This document shows positions 1 through 8,194 of a stretch of DNA of 64,000 nt, piece after piece. The first letter of the stretch is position 1; each line of letters starts with the position of its first letter. The stretch comes from CAIKZZ01 sp036742455 (lineage in GTDB: Bacteria > Pseudomonadota > Gammaproteobacteria > Steroidobacterales > Steroidobacteraceae). The stretch lies in NCBI GenBank assembly GCA_036742455.1, contig DAINQU010000004.1, positions 1 to 64,000 of the forward strand, read 5' to 3'. The notes below the pieces were generated by a model. It was not told where the DNA came from, searched no databases, and worked only from the letters and a program-made list of their open reading frames with translations. The translations under genes were made by a program, and so were the position numbers.

Positions 1-37
1 ATGTCCGCTTCTCGCTAGAAAGACTCAAAGCGGACAT
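1..37. repeat. Inverted repeat at the window edge
   Basis: Bases 1-10 (ATGTCCGCTT) are the exact reverse complement of bases 28-37, leaving a 17-nt loop. The left arm starts at the first base of the window, so the true element may extend further left. It lies upstream of the toxin-antitoxin pair and could be a dispersed hairpin (REP-like) remnant or a transcription terminator of the preceding gene. No T-tract follows on the + strand. Confidence 0.5.
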
Positions 38-190
38 GTCCAAATCGCCAGACCAAAGACTAGGACTGCCAACCGGCGGGAAACAGGTTCCGTGGACGAG
101 GCCTACCGGCCTGTCGAACTCAATCCGATTGTGGTGCTCCCTAAACATGTACGGCATAATACCGTACAGAAACAGAATGGGAGTCTAGCC

Positions 191-457
191 ATGACAGCAA
201 CCGCACGCCTTGATATTCGACTGTCGGCGCGAGACCGGGAGCGGATTGATCGCGCGGCCGCCTTTGCTGGGCTTCCGCTTGCCACTTTCGTACGCACCGC
301 GGTACTGCGGGAGGCCGATCGTACGGTCGCCGCGGAGACGACGGTGACACTCTCGCCGGACGAATCGCAACGCTTCTTGGCTGCACTCGAGAAGCCCTTT
401 GCGCCGAACCTTGCGCTACAACGCGCGTTGAAAAAAGGAGACGCACTGGGAGTCTAA
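191..457 (+). CDS. DUF1778-family antitoxin (TacA-like)
   Basis: An 88-aa protein. The N-terminal half (TARLDIRLSARDRERIDRAA, then FAGLPLATFVRTAVL) is the ribbon-helix-helix pattern of DUF1778 antitoxins. In this family it forms a DNA-binding dimer, while the C-terminal tail (about residues 55-88) wraps and blocks a GNAT toxin. The ATG at 191 is preferred over the longer frame from 92 because GGGAG lies just upstream and the family N-terminus begins here. Its stop is followed after one base by the GTG start of the GNAT gene, so the two are translationally coupled. Autoregulation by the protein pair is expected from the family and was not seen directly. Confidence 0.88.
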   Translation: MTATARLDIRLSARDRERIDRAAAFAGLPLATFVRTAVLREADRTVAAETTVTLSPDESQRFLAALEKPFAPNLALQRALKKGDALGV

Positions 458-458
458 G

Positions 459-950
459 GTGGCCCTCTCCGTTGAAGAACTCGACACTCGGCGGCATGAC
501 CGAGCGGGTTTCGATTGCGGGGTGGAAGTACTCGACCGCCATCTCAGGAACCTCGCAGCACAGCATCGCGCCAAGGGCATCGCAACCACGTTCGTGTTGG
601 TCAATCCTGATCAACCGGGCCGAATTCTCGGCTACTACACGTTGAGCGCTGCGACATTGTCATTCGAGACGCTGACGGAAGCCGATCGCAAAGGATTGCC
701 GGCGTACCCGATCCCGGCAGTGCGCATCGGACGCTTAGCAGGAGCGGCCTTTGCCCGCCGGCAAGGGATCGGTGAACTGCTTCTGCAGAACGCCATCAAG
801 CGAATCCTGCAGGCCAGAAGCACCCTCGGCGTTTTCGCTGTCGTCGTCGAGGCCAAGGATGCCGCAGCCGAAGCTTTCTATCGAAAATACGGCTTTCGTC
901 TGTGCGGTGAAGACACCCGACAGTTATACCTGCCACTTGGTGCCGGTTAA
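459..950 (+). CDS. GNAT-family N-acetyltransferase toxin (TacT-like)
   Basis: A 163-aa GNAT-fold protein starting with GTG, one base after the antitoxin stop. Family toxins acetylate the amino group of charged tRNAs and stop translation. Visible signatures are the N-terminal FDCGVEVLDRHL segment typical of TacT/AtaT-like proteins, the acetyl-CoA pyrophosphate loop RRQGIGELLL (about residues 98-107), and the C-terminal AAAEAFYRKYGFR segment with the conserved tyrosine. Size and gene order match type II DUF1778-GNAT modules. Which tRNA is attacked cannot be read from sequence. A non-toxic acetyltransferase is unlikely given the antitoxin partner. Confidence 0.87.
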   Translation: MALSVEELDTRRHDRAGFDCGVEVLDRHLRNLAAQHRAKGIATTFVLVNPDQPGRILGYYTLSAATLSFETLTEADRKGLPAYPIPAVRIGRLAGAAFARRQGIGELLLQNAIKRILQARSTLGVFAVVVEAKDAAAEAFYRKYGFRLCGEDTRQLYLPLGAG

Positions 951-1369
951 GCCTCGACATCGTGCGAGGCTCTCAAAAAAACCGGTCTTGATAGCGGCCA
1001 CGAATTCGGACTGAAGCGCATAAGTTCGGTTATAGAACGAATATTAATCGTTTAATTCGATTTTCCGACGCCGCTCGACGGGGCGTCGAGGCCTAAGCGG
1101 ATTCGGGACTATCAACCGAGTGGTACGCGGTTGACCGAGTGCTTTCGCGTACCGATGACGGGGCAGTTGCTAACGTGTTGGTGATTGGCCAATGTAAGTG
1201 CTGCTCCGAGTGACACCGAGGCCGCTTCGGCAAACCACGGGATCGTCGGAGCGAAGTGAACGCTGAGATCTCGTCGGCCCGTTCTCGCTCGAGGTGCAGT
1301 TATCCCCTCACCGGTCGGGGGGATTGGCGTTTCTCCAGGGTGCATTTTTTCGTAGGAGACGCTGGCAGC
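951..1369. other. Intergenic stretch without a supported gene
   Basis: About 420 bases between the toxin gene and the first serine hydrolase. A short hairpin (GCCTCG at 951-956 pairing with CGAGGC at 965-970) sits directly after the toxin stop, followed by TCTCAAAAAA and not by a T-tract, so terminator function is doubtful. Bases about 1020-1065 are AT-rich (GAACGAATATTAATCG region) and are the best place for a promoter of the downstream gene. The reading frame that runs in from 1256 has no ribosome-binding site and is not taken as the start. Confidence 0.5.
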
Positions 1370-2533
1370 ATGGTAAGCGAGGCACTGGCAACCGCCGCCA
1401 ATTGGCAAATGGCACCCTACAACCGTTGGGCGTTTCAGAACGTTCGAGCCGTATTGCCGACGGTGATCGTTTCGCGCGATCCCGCTCTGGTGCGTCCCTT
1501 CGTGTCGTCGCTCCAAGATTTAGGCTCGCTGCCCTGCCCTACCGTTGGGCAAACGCCGACGGCGCTGACCGACGTCTTAAGTCAGACCTACGTAGACGGG
1601 TTTCTGGTACTGCAGAACGGCAATGTTCTGTTCGAGCAGTATTTCAATGGGCTGCAGCCCACTTCGACCCACATCATTATGTCGGTCTCAAAGTCCATGA
1701 TCGGTAGTCTGATCGGTATGCTCGAGAGTCGGGGCGTACTCGACCTCGATCGGCCGTGCCGATTTTACGTCCCTGAACTGCGGCACAGTGATTACGGAGC
1801 GGTGACGCTCCGCGCGCTGCTCGATATGCGCAGCCGAATGCGTTACTCGGAAGACTATTCCGATCCGAATGCCGAGTTTTTCGACTTTGATGCCGCTTGC
1901 GGTTTACGGCCGTTGAGACAGGCAAACAGTATCGTCGGCATGCACACCTATCTCGCTGCCATGAAAAGCGACCCCCATGACTCCGGGGATTTTCAATACC
2001 GCAGTACCGACAGCGATGTGCTCGGCTGGGTTGCAGAGCGGGCCATGGGACAACCGTTGCAGCAACTCCTCTCCGAGTGCCTGTGGCGTCCAATGGGCGC
2101 TGAGACGAACGCCGATCTTATGACCGACACATTTGGCGCGCCGTTGGCGGACGGTGGGCTGTGCGTGACCTTGCGCGATCTCGCTCGTTTTGGTGAGTGT
2201 CAGCGGAACGACGGCCATGTAGGCGACCGTTCGGTGATTCCGTCCGGATGGGTGGCGGCCACGCGCGCCGGTGATCGCGAGACGTTTGCGAAATCACCCC
2301 AAGGGAGCGTATTCCCGAAGGGCGCCTACTCGCGACAGTGGTGGGCAGTCGACTCTGAGCGGGGAGTACAGATGGCGCTCGGCATACACGGTCAGACCAT
2401 CTATATCGACAAACCGAACCGCCTCGTGTGTGTGCAACTCGCCTCTCAGCCGGAGCCGTTCAACCTTGAGCACCTGCTCAGCACGCTGTCGGTGTGCCGT
2501 ACGCTGAGTCGAGAGTTGCGCGCCGCCCCATAG
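1370..2533 (+). CDS. Serine hydrolase, class C beta-lactamase fold (NylB-like)
   Basis: A 387-aa protein of the beta-lactamase/penicillin-binding fold, close in length to 6-aminohexanoate-oligomer hydrolase (NylB) and EstB esterases. The catalytic SxxK is S105-V-S-K108. The tyrosine motif region reads FQYRSTDSDVL. No classical KTG motif is seen; an HGQ sits near that position in GIHGQTIYID. No signal peptide is visible, so the protein looks cytoplasmic. ATG 1370 has TAGGAG about 9 nt upstream and is preferred to an upstream in-frame GTG at 1256. It converges on a second serine hydrolase that is a related exported or anchored form. The substrate (amide, ester or short peptide) cannot be told. 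Confidence 0.8.
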   Translation: MVSEALATAANWQMAPYNRWAFQNVRAVLPTVIVSRDPALVRPFVSSLQDLGSLPCPTVGQTPTALTDVLSQTYVDGFLVLQNGNVLFEQYFNGLQPTSTHIIMSVSKSMIGSLIGMLESRGVLDLDRPCRFYVPELRHSDYGAVTLRALLDMRSRMRYSEDYSDPNAEFFDFDAACGLRPLRQANSIVGMHTYLAAMKSDPHDSGDFQYRSTDSDVLGWVAERAMGQPLQQLLSECLWRPMGAETNADLMTDTFGAPLADGGLCVTLRDLARFGECQRNDGHVGDRSVIPSGWVAATRAGDRETFAKSPQGSVFPKGAYSRQWWAVDSERGVQMALGIHGQTIYIDKPNRLVCVQLASQPEPFNLEHLLSTLSVCRTLSRELRAAP

Positions 2534-2591
2534 CGCCCCATGACGCGCTACGCGCGCCGTCATTGTTGGCGCTATAGGCGAGGCGAACGGA

Positions 2592-3779
2592 TTACTTCTC
2601 GGCGTCTATGGCCGCCTGTACGCGACGATAGAACGCTTCGCGGGCATCCGGCTCGGGCCCGCTGTCGGCCCGTGGCCAGTCCGCATTGGAAGCGATCACG
2701 AGGTGACGTGCACGATCAATAAAGATGCCTTGGCCGTATATGCCTTGCGCGGCGACGGAACCGTCGTCGTAGGTCCACCAAAAGAAACCGTAGCCCATGC
2801 CGGCGACGCCGATCTCTTTGTGCTTCACGGTGGCTTCGGCGAACCAGTTGTCGGGGACGATCGGTTTTCCGTTGACCACGCCATTGGCCAAAACGAACTG
2901 TCCAAAACGGGCGTAATCGCGAATAGACGCTTGGATGCAGCAGCCTGCGATCTCCAATCCGGTCTTACTGAGCAGCCAGGTCGCCTTCCCTTCCATCCCT
3001 GCCGGTTCCCAGATTTTCTCCTGCAGATATTGAGAGAGTGATTTACCGGTTGCCGATGAGATCAGTACGCCGACGAGGTTCGTCTCGCCGGTGTTGTAGT
3101 TCCAGACTTCACCCGGTGGATGCGCGCGGGGCAATTTGCGCATGTAGCTCACGGTGGCATCCACGCCTGGGTCGGCCGGGGTGTCATTGAACCGTGAGAC
3201 GTCGGAATTGACGTCCTCGTAGTCCTCGTTCCAACGCACGCCGGAACTCATGGTCAGCAATTGCTGAATCGTAACGTCGTCGTAGGCCGAGCCGCGCAGA
3301 TCGGGGACGTACTGGCTGACCTTATCGTCCAGACTCTTGATCGATCCATCGCGAATCGCCGCGCCGACAAGGGTCGAAGTAAACGATTTGGCAACGGAGA
3401 AGCTACTCCACCGGCCCGTAGCGTCGAAGCCGAGTCCGTATCGTTCAAATCGAATCTTGCCGTCGTGGACGATGACGATGCCGGCGGCATGCTGAGAGGC
3501 CAGATAGGCATCGATGCCTGGAATCTCGAGCGGCTTTCCGGTAGGTAATGCCAACGGATGAGTGGATGCCGGTATGTCTCGCGAGCGGACGAGGAATGGC
3601 ACGCGATCCATGGCCCGGAAGGCCGCGTCACGCTGCGTCTGAGACCATGTCAGGAGATCCGTATTGTGCGGAAACGTGGCTAAGAAGCCTCGGGTTTCCT
3701 TATCCAACAGACCAAACCAACAGGCTCCTGCGATGAGCAGGGAGCCGAGGGAGGCCAGTGCGACGGTTCGTTTCGTCAT
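2592..3779 (-). CDS. Serine hydrolase, beta-lactamase family, membrane-anchored or exported
   Basis: A 395-aa protein with an N-terminal hydrophobic segment (about residues 6-24) after MTKR that acts as a signal peptide or anchor, then a beta-lactamase-fold domain. The SxxK motif is S128-V-A-K131, and the Tyr-Asn motif appears as WNYNTGETN. The domain continues to a C-terminal GIYGQGIFIDRARHLVIASNAD block typical of the family. It is similar in build to the cytoplasmic hydrolase at 1370-2533, so the two probably act on related amide or ester substrates on either side of the membrane. It lies 42 bases downstream of the SGNH hydrolase gene on the same strand and may be cotranscribed with it. 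Confidence 0.8.
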   Translation of the reverse strand: MTKRTVALASLGSLLIAGACWFGLLDKETRGFLATFPHNTDLLTWSQTQRDAAFRAMDRVPFLVRSRDIPASTHPLALPTGKPLEIPGIDAYLASQHAAGIVIVHDGKIRFERYGLGFDATGRWSSFSVAKSFTSTLVGAAIRDGSIKSLDDKVSQYVPDLRGSAYDDVTIQQLLTMSSGVRWNEDYEDVNSDVSRFNDTPADPGVDATVSYMRKLPRAHPPGEVWNYNTGETNLVGVLISSATGKSLSQYLQEKIWEPAGMEGKATWLLSKTGLEIAGCCIQASIRDYARFGQFVLANGVVNGKPIVPDNWFAEATVKHKEIGVAGMGYGFFWWTYDDGSVAAQGIYGQGIFIDRARHLVIASNADWPRADSGPEPDAREAFYRRVQAAIDAEK

Positions 3780-3821
3780 GGTCAGACAGTCCTGTGGTGG
3801 AAGCCCAAATGGCGTGATGTC

Positions 3822-4646
3822 TTAGTGAGCCCGTAGAGCTGCAGCGATTGCTCGGTCAGCCAGCGGCGCCATCGCAGCATATCCGGCGGCATTGGGGTGG
3901 ACACCGTCCTCCGTGTACTCGGCACGTAATGCGCCTTTCGCATCCGCCAGCACGCTGTGGTAATCGACATACGTGAGACGTTCGCGCCGGGCGTATTCCT
4001 CGATCCAGCGATTGAGCGTGGCAATGGTCTGAGGGACCTGCACGACCGTAGACCAGCCGAATGCCGCGGCCGGCGGAATCGTGGCCAAAACAACGTGGAT
4101 GTGGGCCGCGCGCGCCTGCTCCACCATCGACTGCAGATTGGCTTCAATCTGGGCTATCGACGTTGGGCCGCGGTTACCCGCGATGTCATTGGTCCCTGCC
4201 ATGAGGTGTAGGACCGCGGGATGCAGGTCCAAGACATCTGCGCGGAAGCGCACGAGCATTTGCTCAGTCGTTTGGCCGCCGATTCCTCGATCCAGCTTGT
4301 CGGAATTGAAGAAACCCGGGACCAATTCCTTCCACGCTTCGGTGATGGAGTCACCCAGAAAAACGACGCGACGCGTGCTCGTCGGCGGCAACTGCGCGTT
4401 TTCAGGCTGATAGCGACAGCGCTGACCCCAATCGGCAGCAAGCCACTCTTTCATCCAGTTGCCGTACCAATCGCTGGAGGCTTTGTGAACGGCTGTCGGT
4501 TGCGTCGGCACGCCGTCGCAGGGATGGTCGGAGACCCCAATCTGAATCGACCCCAACGCCAATACAGATGCTGCATAGAGGCAGGTTGCCGCGGCTGCGA
4601 TCGCTGTTCCGACGTTTCGGAAAATGACATGTCGTTGGTGAGGCAT
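3822..4646 (-). CDS. Exported SGNH/GDSL-type hydrolase
   Basis: A 274-aa protein. After a signal-like hydrophobic stretch, the four SGNH blocks appear in order: FLGDSITEAW (nucleophile Ser), GIGGQTTEQM (oxyanion Gly), MAGTNDIAG (Asn), and DGVHPNAAGY (catalytic Asp and His). Family members are esterases or carbohydrate deacetylases, and the spacing fits a deacetylase or lipase-like periplasmic enzyme. The ATG at 4646 gives the signal peptide a short n-region. The longer frame reaching 4736 would overlap the end of the aminotransferase gene and has no better ribosome-binding site, so the start is moderately certain. It precedes the anchored serine hydrolase on the same strand. Confidence 0.8.
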   Translation of the reverse strand: MPHQRHVIFRNVGTAIAAAATCLYAASVLALGSIQIGVSDHPCDGVPTQPTAVHKASSDWYGNWMKEWLAADWGQRCRYQPENAQLPPTSTRRVVFLGDSITEAWKELVPGFFNSDKLDRGIGGQTTEQMLVRFRADVLDLHPAVLHLMAGTNDIAGNRGPTSIAQIEANLQSMVEQARAAHIHVVLATIPPAAAFGWSTVVQVPQTIATLNRWIEEYARRERLTYVDYHSVLADAKGALRAEYTEDGVHPNAAGYAAMAPLADRAIAAALRAH

Positions 4647-4725
4647 ACGGTTCGCTTTATCCTCAGAGATTGAAATCGTCGGGCCTGAAAAGCTTTGTTG
4701 AGCTTGAGTCGAATGGATCGTAGCG

Positions 4726-5880
4726 TCAGACCGCACTCAGCCGCCGGGCACCTTCCCTCAGCGTTTCGTCATCCTTCGCAAAGCTCAGGCGAATGACGCC
4801 ATGATCCGTGCCATCCGTGTAGAAGGCCGACAGTGGGATCGTCGCGACCCGAAAATCCCGGATCAGGCGTAGAACGAAGTCGCTATCGCGTTCGTCCGAA
4901 AAATGCCGGAACCGGGCCAGCATGAAGAAGGTTCCGGCACTCGGCAGCAGTTCGAATCGCGAGCCGGACAGCGCGTCTCGGAGGAGGTCCCGCTTGTGCT
5001 GGTAAAACGCCGCCAGACCCAGATAACTGTCCTCATTCGCGAGCGCTTCTGCGAAGGCGTACTGCATGGGTGTGTCGGCGGCAAACATCATGAACTGATG
5101 GATCTTCCGAACCTCTTCCATCAGGGCCGACGGCGCAAGGCAATAGCCGACCCGCCAACCCGTCACGTGGTAAGCCTTGCCGAAGGACGAGACGATCACG
5201 CTGCGCGCGGCGAGTTCCGGGTGGCAGGCCATGCTGTAGTGGCGGGCCGCATCGAACACCACATGTTCATAAACCTCGTCCGACAGTACGACGATGCGGG
5301 TCCCGCGGGTCAGTCTCGCCAACTGTTCCAAGTCGTCGGCGGTAAGAATCGTCGCCGTTGGGTTATGTGGCGTATTAATGATGATCATGCGGGTGCGTGG
5401 GGAGATCGCTGCGCCGACCGCGTCCCAATCAATCTGAAACCGATCGGGTGCTAACGGAATCGCGATCGGCGTTGCGCCTTGTAGGCGAACAGTGGGTGCG
5501 TAACTGTCAAAAGCCGGTTCGAAGTAGATCACCTCGTCGCCGGGGTGCACGAGCCCGCTAATCGCGCCATAGAGGGCTTGGCTTGCGCTGGCCATCACGG
5601 TGACGTCATCCTGCGCATCGTAAACCGCCCCCGTCATTCGTCGAAACTTCTCGACGATGGCTGCTTTTAGGGTCGGTAAGCCGGTCATCGGCGCGTATTG
5701 GTTATGCCCTGCCCGCATGGCCCGAACTGCGGACTCCACTAAGGTAGGATCGCACGCAAAGTTGGGCGCTCCCTGCGATAGGTTCAGTGCATCGTATTGG
5801 GCCGCCAATTGACCAATGACCGTGAATATTGTCGTCCCCACGTCCGGCAATTTCGATTCGGGAATCCAGAGACTGTCCAT
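4726..5880 (-). CDS. PLP-dependent aminotransferase, class I/II (methionine aminotransferase-like)
   Basis: A 384-aa fold-type I aminotransferase. The PLP lysine is K235 in SSFGKAYHVTGWRVGY. N173 in NTPHNPT and D201 in VLSDEVYEH are the usual cofactor contacts. The N-terminus (LNLSQGAPNF) resembles the YbdL/methionine aminotransferase and kynurenine aminotransferase group. These move the amino group from methionine or aromatic amino acids to a 2-oxo acid in the cytoplasm. The ATG at 5880 is preferred because AGGA lies about 12 nt upstream. The frame is open to 5907. Neighbours (hydrolases, peptidase, receptors) suggest use in amino-acid catabolism. Confidence 0.85.
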   Translation of the reverse strand: MDSLWIPESKLPDVGTTIFTVIGQLAAQYDALNLSQGAPNFACDPTLVESAVRAMRAGHNQYAPMTGLPTLKAAIVEKFRRMTGAVYDAQDDVTVMASASQALYGAISGLVHPGDEVIYFEPAFDSYAPTVRLQGATPIAIPLAPDRFQIDWDAVGAAISPRTRMIIINTPHNPTATILTADDLEQLARLTRGTRIVVLSDEVYEHVVFDAARHYSMACHPELAARSVIVSSFGKAYHVTGWRVGYCLAPSALMEEVRKIHQFMMFAADTPMQYAFAEALANEDSYLGLAAFYQHKRDLLRDALSGSRFELLPSAGTFFMLARFRHFSDERDSDFVLRLIRDFRVATIPLSAFYTDGTDHGVIRLSFAKDDETLREGARRLSAV

Positions 5881-6077
5881 GGCGAGGATCCTGTGGAAAT
5901 AAGGCACGTTGACAACCGGGCTAGACTATCAGTGATTACGTCTAGATGGGCTTCCGAGGGACGGCTCTGGAGTGTGGCCTCCTAGCCGGCGGACGGCCCC
6001 GCGTCGGAGGTGTGGTGGGATAGGAGTTACTGGCGTTATTCTCTAACCCGATATGCCGACGGCCTTCCACGTGCCGT

Positions 6078-6094
6078 CGATAATTTTTTTATCG
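6078..6094. promoter_or_regulatory. AT-rich hairpin in the leader of the M13 peptidase gene
   Basis: CGATAA (6078-6083) and TTATCG (6089-6094) form a 6-bp inverted repeat around five T residues, ending four bases before the AAGGGG ribosome-binding site of the gene starting at 6110. It is too weak to be a terminator. It could be an operator half-pair or have no role. Confidence 0.25.
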
Positions 6095-6109
6095 TGTAAG
6101 GGGTTCGCT

Positions 6110-8143
6110 ATGCAGTCAAAGTTACTCCGCGGTGCCGTTACGGCACTGTTGGCGTTTCCGTTGGTAGGCCTCGGTGCCACGCCCCCATCGGTCCCGCCCC
6201 GCTCCGGCTTGGACTTGAGTGGGTTCGACTGGACGGTTCGTCCTGCCGATGACCTGAACGCCTTTACCAACGGTCACTGGCTCAAGCAGACCGTGATCCC
6301 CGAGGACCGCGCGTCGGTGGGTACGTTTGATGCGCTCGAGCAGCGGTCCGAACAACAGTTGCATGCGCTGATCGATCAGATACTGGCGGGACCGGCCGCA
6401 GATCCGGATTCCGTGCGTATTGCGGCGCTGTATACGAGTTTCATGGACGAAGCGACCGTCGCCCAACGAGGACTGAAGCCGCTATCGGAACCGTTGCAAC
6501 GGATCCAGCAGGTGCACAGCACGGCCGATCTCGTTCGGCTCTTTGCGGCGTTGGGCAATGAAAACGTGATGACGCCGATTGCCGCTACCGTGCATGCGGA
6601 TCAGAAACAGCCGGATGCATACACGCTCGACCTCTCCCAGAGCGGACTCGGTCTGCCGGATCGCGACTATTACCTGAGTGACGACGAGACGCTGGTGAAA
6701 ATGCGCGGGCAATACAAAAGTCACGTGGAGCGAATGCTCCAACGGGCCGGTTTGCCCCATGCGGCCGAGGCCGCCGCCGACGTGCTGTCCATCGAGACGC
6801 AGATTGCCAAGATTCAATGGTCACGGGTCGAGAACCGCGATCCGGTGAAGACCTACAACAAGGTGGCCGGCTCATACCTCCAGCAGTTGGCGCCGGGTCT
6901 GGACTGGCAGGCCTACTTCATGGCATTAGGGATTGCGGTACCGAGTACCGTCACGGTCTCGCAGCCCAGTTATTTGGAGGGCTTGAGCCGTGTATTTGCG
7001 GGCCAACCCGTGTCCGCCTGGAAAAACTACCTCCGGTGGCACCTGCTGTCGGCCTACGCGCCGTACCTTCCCAAGGCGTTCGACCAGGAGCACTTCGCCT
7101 TTTACGGCACGGTGCTGGAAGGGACGCCCGCCCAGAAGGAGCGGTGGCGCCGGGGTATCGCGCTGGTTGATCAGTCGGTGGGCGAGGCGCTCGGCCGTCG
7201 CTACGTGGAGGCGTATTTCCCACCGGAGAGTCGCTCCAAGGTGGAGCGCCTGGTACGCAATCTCATCGCGACCTATGCCGAGGACATCGACACGCTGGAT
7301 TGGATGGGCCCGGCGACCAAGCAAGCCGCACACGCCAAGTTGGACGCCCTGATGCTCAAAATTGGCTACCCAGATCACTGGCGTGATTACAGCGCGTTAC
7401 ACCTCGACCGACACGACCTCGTCGGGAATGTGCGGCGGGCAGCGCTGTTCGAGTCTCAACGGAACCTCGCGAAACTAGGTCACACCGTTGATCGCACTGA
7501 GTGGGATATGACCCCGCCAACGATCAACGCTTATTACAACCCGGCATACAACGAAATCGTATTCCCCGCTGCAATTTTGCAACCGCCCTTCTTTGATCCC
7601 ACTGCCGACGATGCCGTGAATTACGGTGCGGTCGGTGCGGTTATCGGCCATGAGATCAGCCACGGCTTTGACGACGAGGGGTCCCAGTTCGACGCGAAGG
7701 GAAACCTTACTAACTGGTGGACGGAAGCAGATCGTGCGGCGTTTACCTCGAAGGCAGAACGGCTCGTGGCCGAGTACAGCGCCTTTGAGCCGGTGCCGGG
7801 CTTTCACATTAACGGCCAACTGACGCTCGGTGAAAACATCGCCGATAACTCCGGCCTCACCATTGCCTACAAGGCGTATCAGCGCTCTTTAGCGGGGCAG
7901 ACCGCGCCGATCATCGACGGGTTCACCGGTCCGCAGCGGTTCTATCTCGGCTTTGCGCAAGTGTGGCGTGAGAAAGCGCGTGACAACGTGACGATCGAAT
8001 TGATCAAATCCGACCCGCACTCGATGCCGAGTTATCGGGTCATTGGTACGGTGCGCAATCAACCCGGTTACTTCGAGGCGTTTGACGTGAAGCCGGGCGA
8101 TGCGGCGTATGTGGCGCCCAGCGACCGCGTTCAGATGTGGTGA
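6110..8143 (+). CDS. M13-family zinc metallopeptidase (PepO/neprilysin-like), exported
   Basis: A 677-aa M13 endopeptidase, the usual length for bacterial PepO. A signal peptide (residues 1 to about 22) exports it. The mature protein starts with the M13 N-domain (DLSGFDWTVRPADDLNAFTNGHWL). The catalytic domain shows NAYYNP, the zinc site H514-E-I-S-H518 in VIGHEISHGFDDEG, the third ligand Glu in GENIADNSG, and the C-terminal IGTVRNQPGYFEAFDVKPGD block. It cleaves oligopeptides in the periplasm. ATG 6110 has AAGGGG upstream; an in-frame ATG at 6053 lacks a site and precedes the hydrophobic core badly. It converges on the TonB receptor, with a terminator between them, and fits an uptake-and-digestion theme. 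Confidence 0.93.
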   Translation: MQSKLLRGAVTALLAFPLVGLGATPPSVPPRSGLDLSGFDWTVRPADDLNAFTNGHWLKQTVIPEDRASVGTFDALEQRSEQQLHALIDQILAGPAADPDSVRIAALYTSFMDEATVAQRGLKPLSEPLQRIQQVHSTADLVRLFAALGNENVMTPIAATVHADQKQPDAYTLDLSQSGLGLPDRDYYLSDDETLVKMRGQYKSHVERMLQRAGLPHAAEAAADVLSIETQIAKIQWSRVENRDPVKTYNKVAGSYLQQLAPGLDWQAYFMALGIAVPSTVTVSQPSYLEGLSRVFAGQPVSAWKNYLRWHLLSAYAPYLPKAFDQEHFAFYGTVLEGTPAQKERWRRGIALVDQSVGEALGRRYVEAYFPPESRSKVERLVRNLIATYAEDIDTLDWMGPATKQAAHAKLDALMLKIGYPDHWRDYSALHLDRHDLVGNVRRAALFESQRNLAKLGHTVDRTEWDMTPPTINAYYNPAYNEIVFPAAILQPPFFDPTADDAVNYGAVGAVIGHEISHGFDDEGSQFDAKGNLTNWWTEADRAAFTSKAERLVAEYSAFEPVPGFHINGQLTLGENIADNSGLTIAYKAYQRSLAGQTAPIIDGFTGPQRFYLGFAQVWREKARDNVTIELIKSDPHSMPSYRVIGTVRNQPGYFEAFDVKPGDAAYVAPSDRVQMW

Positions 8144-8151
8144 ACAGAAAA

Positions 8152-8179
8152 AAGCCCCCGAAGATGACTTCGGGGGCTT
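8152..8179 (-). terminator. Rho-independent terminator of the TonB receptor gene
   Basis: A perfect 12-bp stem (AAGCCCCCGAAG at 8152-8163, complement at 8168-8179) with a 4-nt loop. Read on the minus strand the stem is followed by an uninterrupted T run, so it is a canonical terminator for the leftward receptor gene. On the plus strand the tail is CTTGTGACG, so it is weaker for the peptidase gene, though the shared hairpin may serve both. Confidence 0.9.
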
Positions 8180-8194
8180 GTGACGACGCTGCCG

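Noticed and set aside
951..970. Hairpin after the toxin gene as a terminator
   Set aside because: The stem is only 6 bp and is followed by A-rich bases, not T, so terminator function is not supported.
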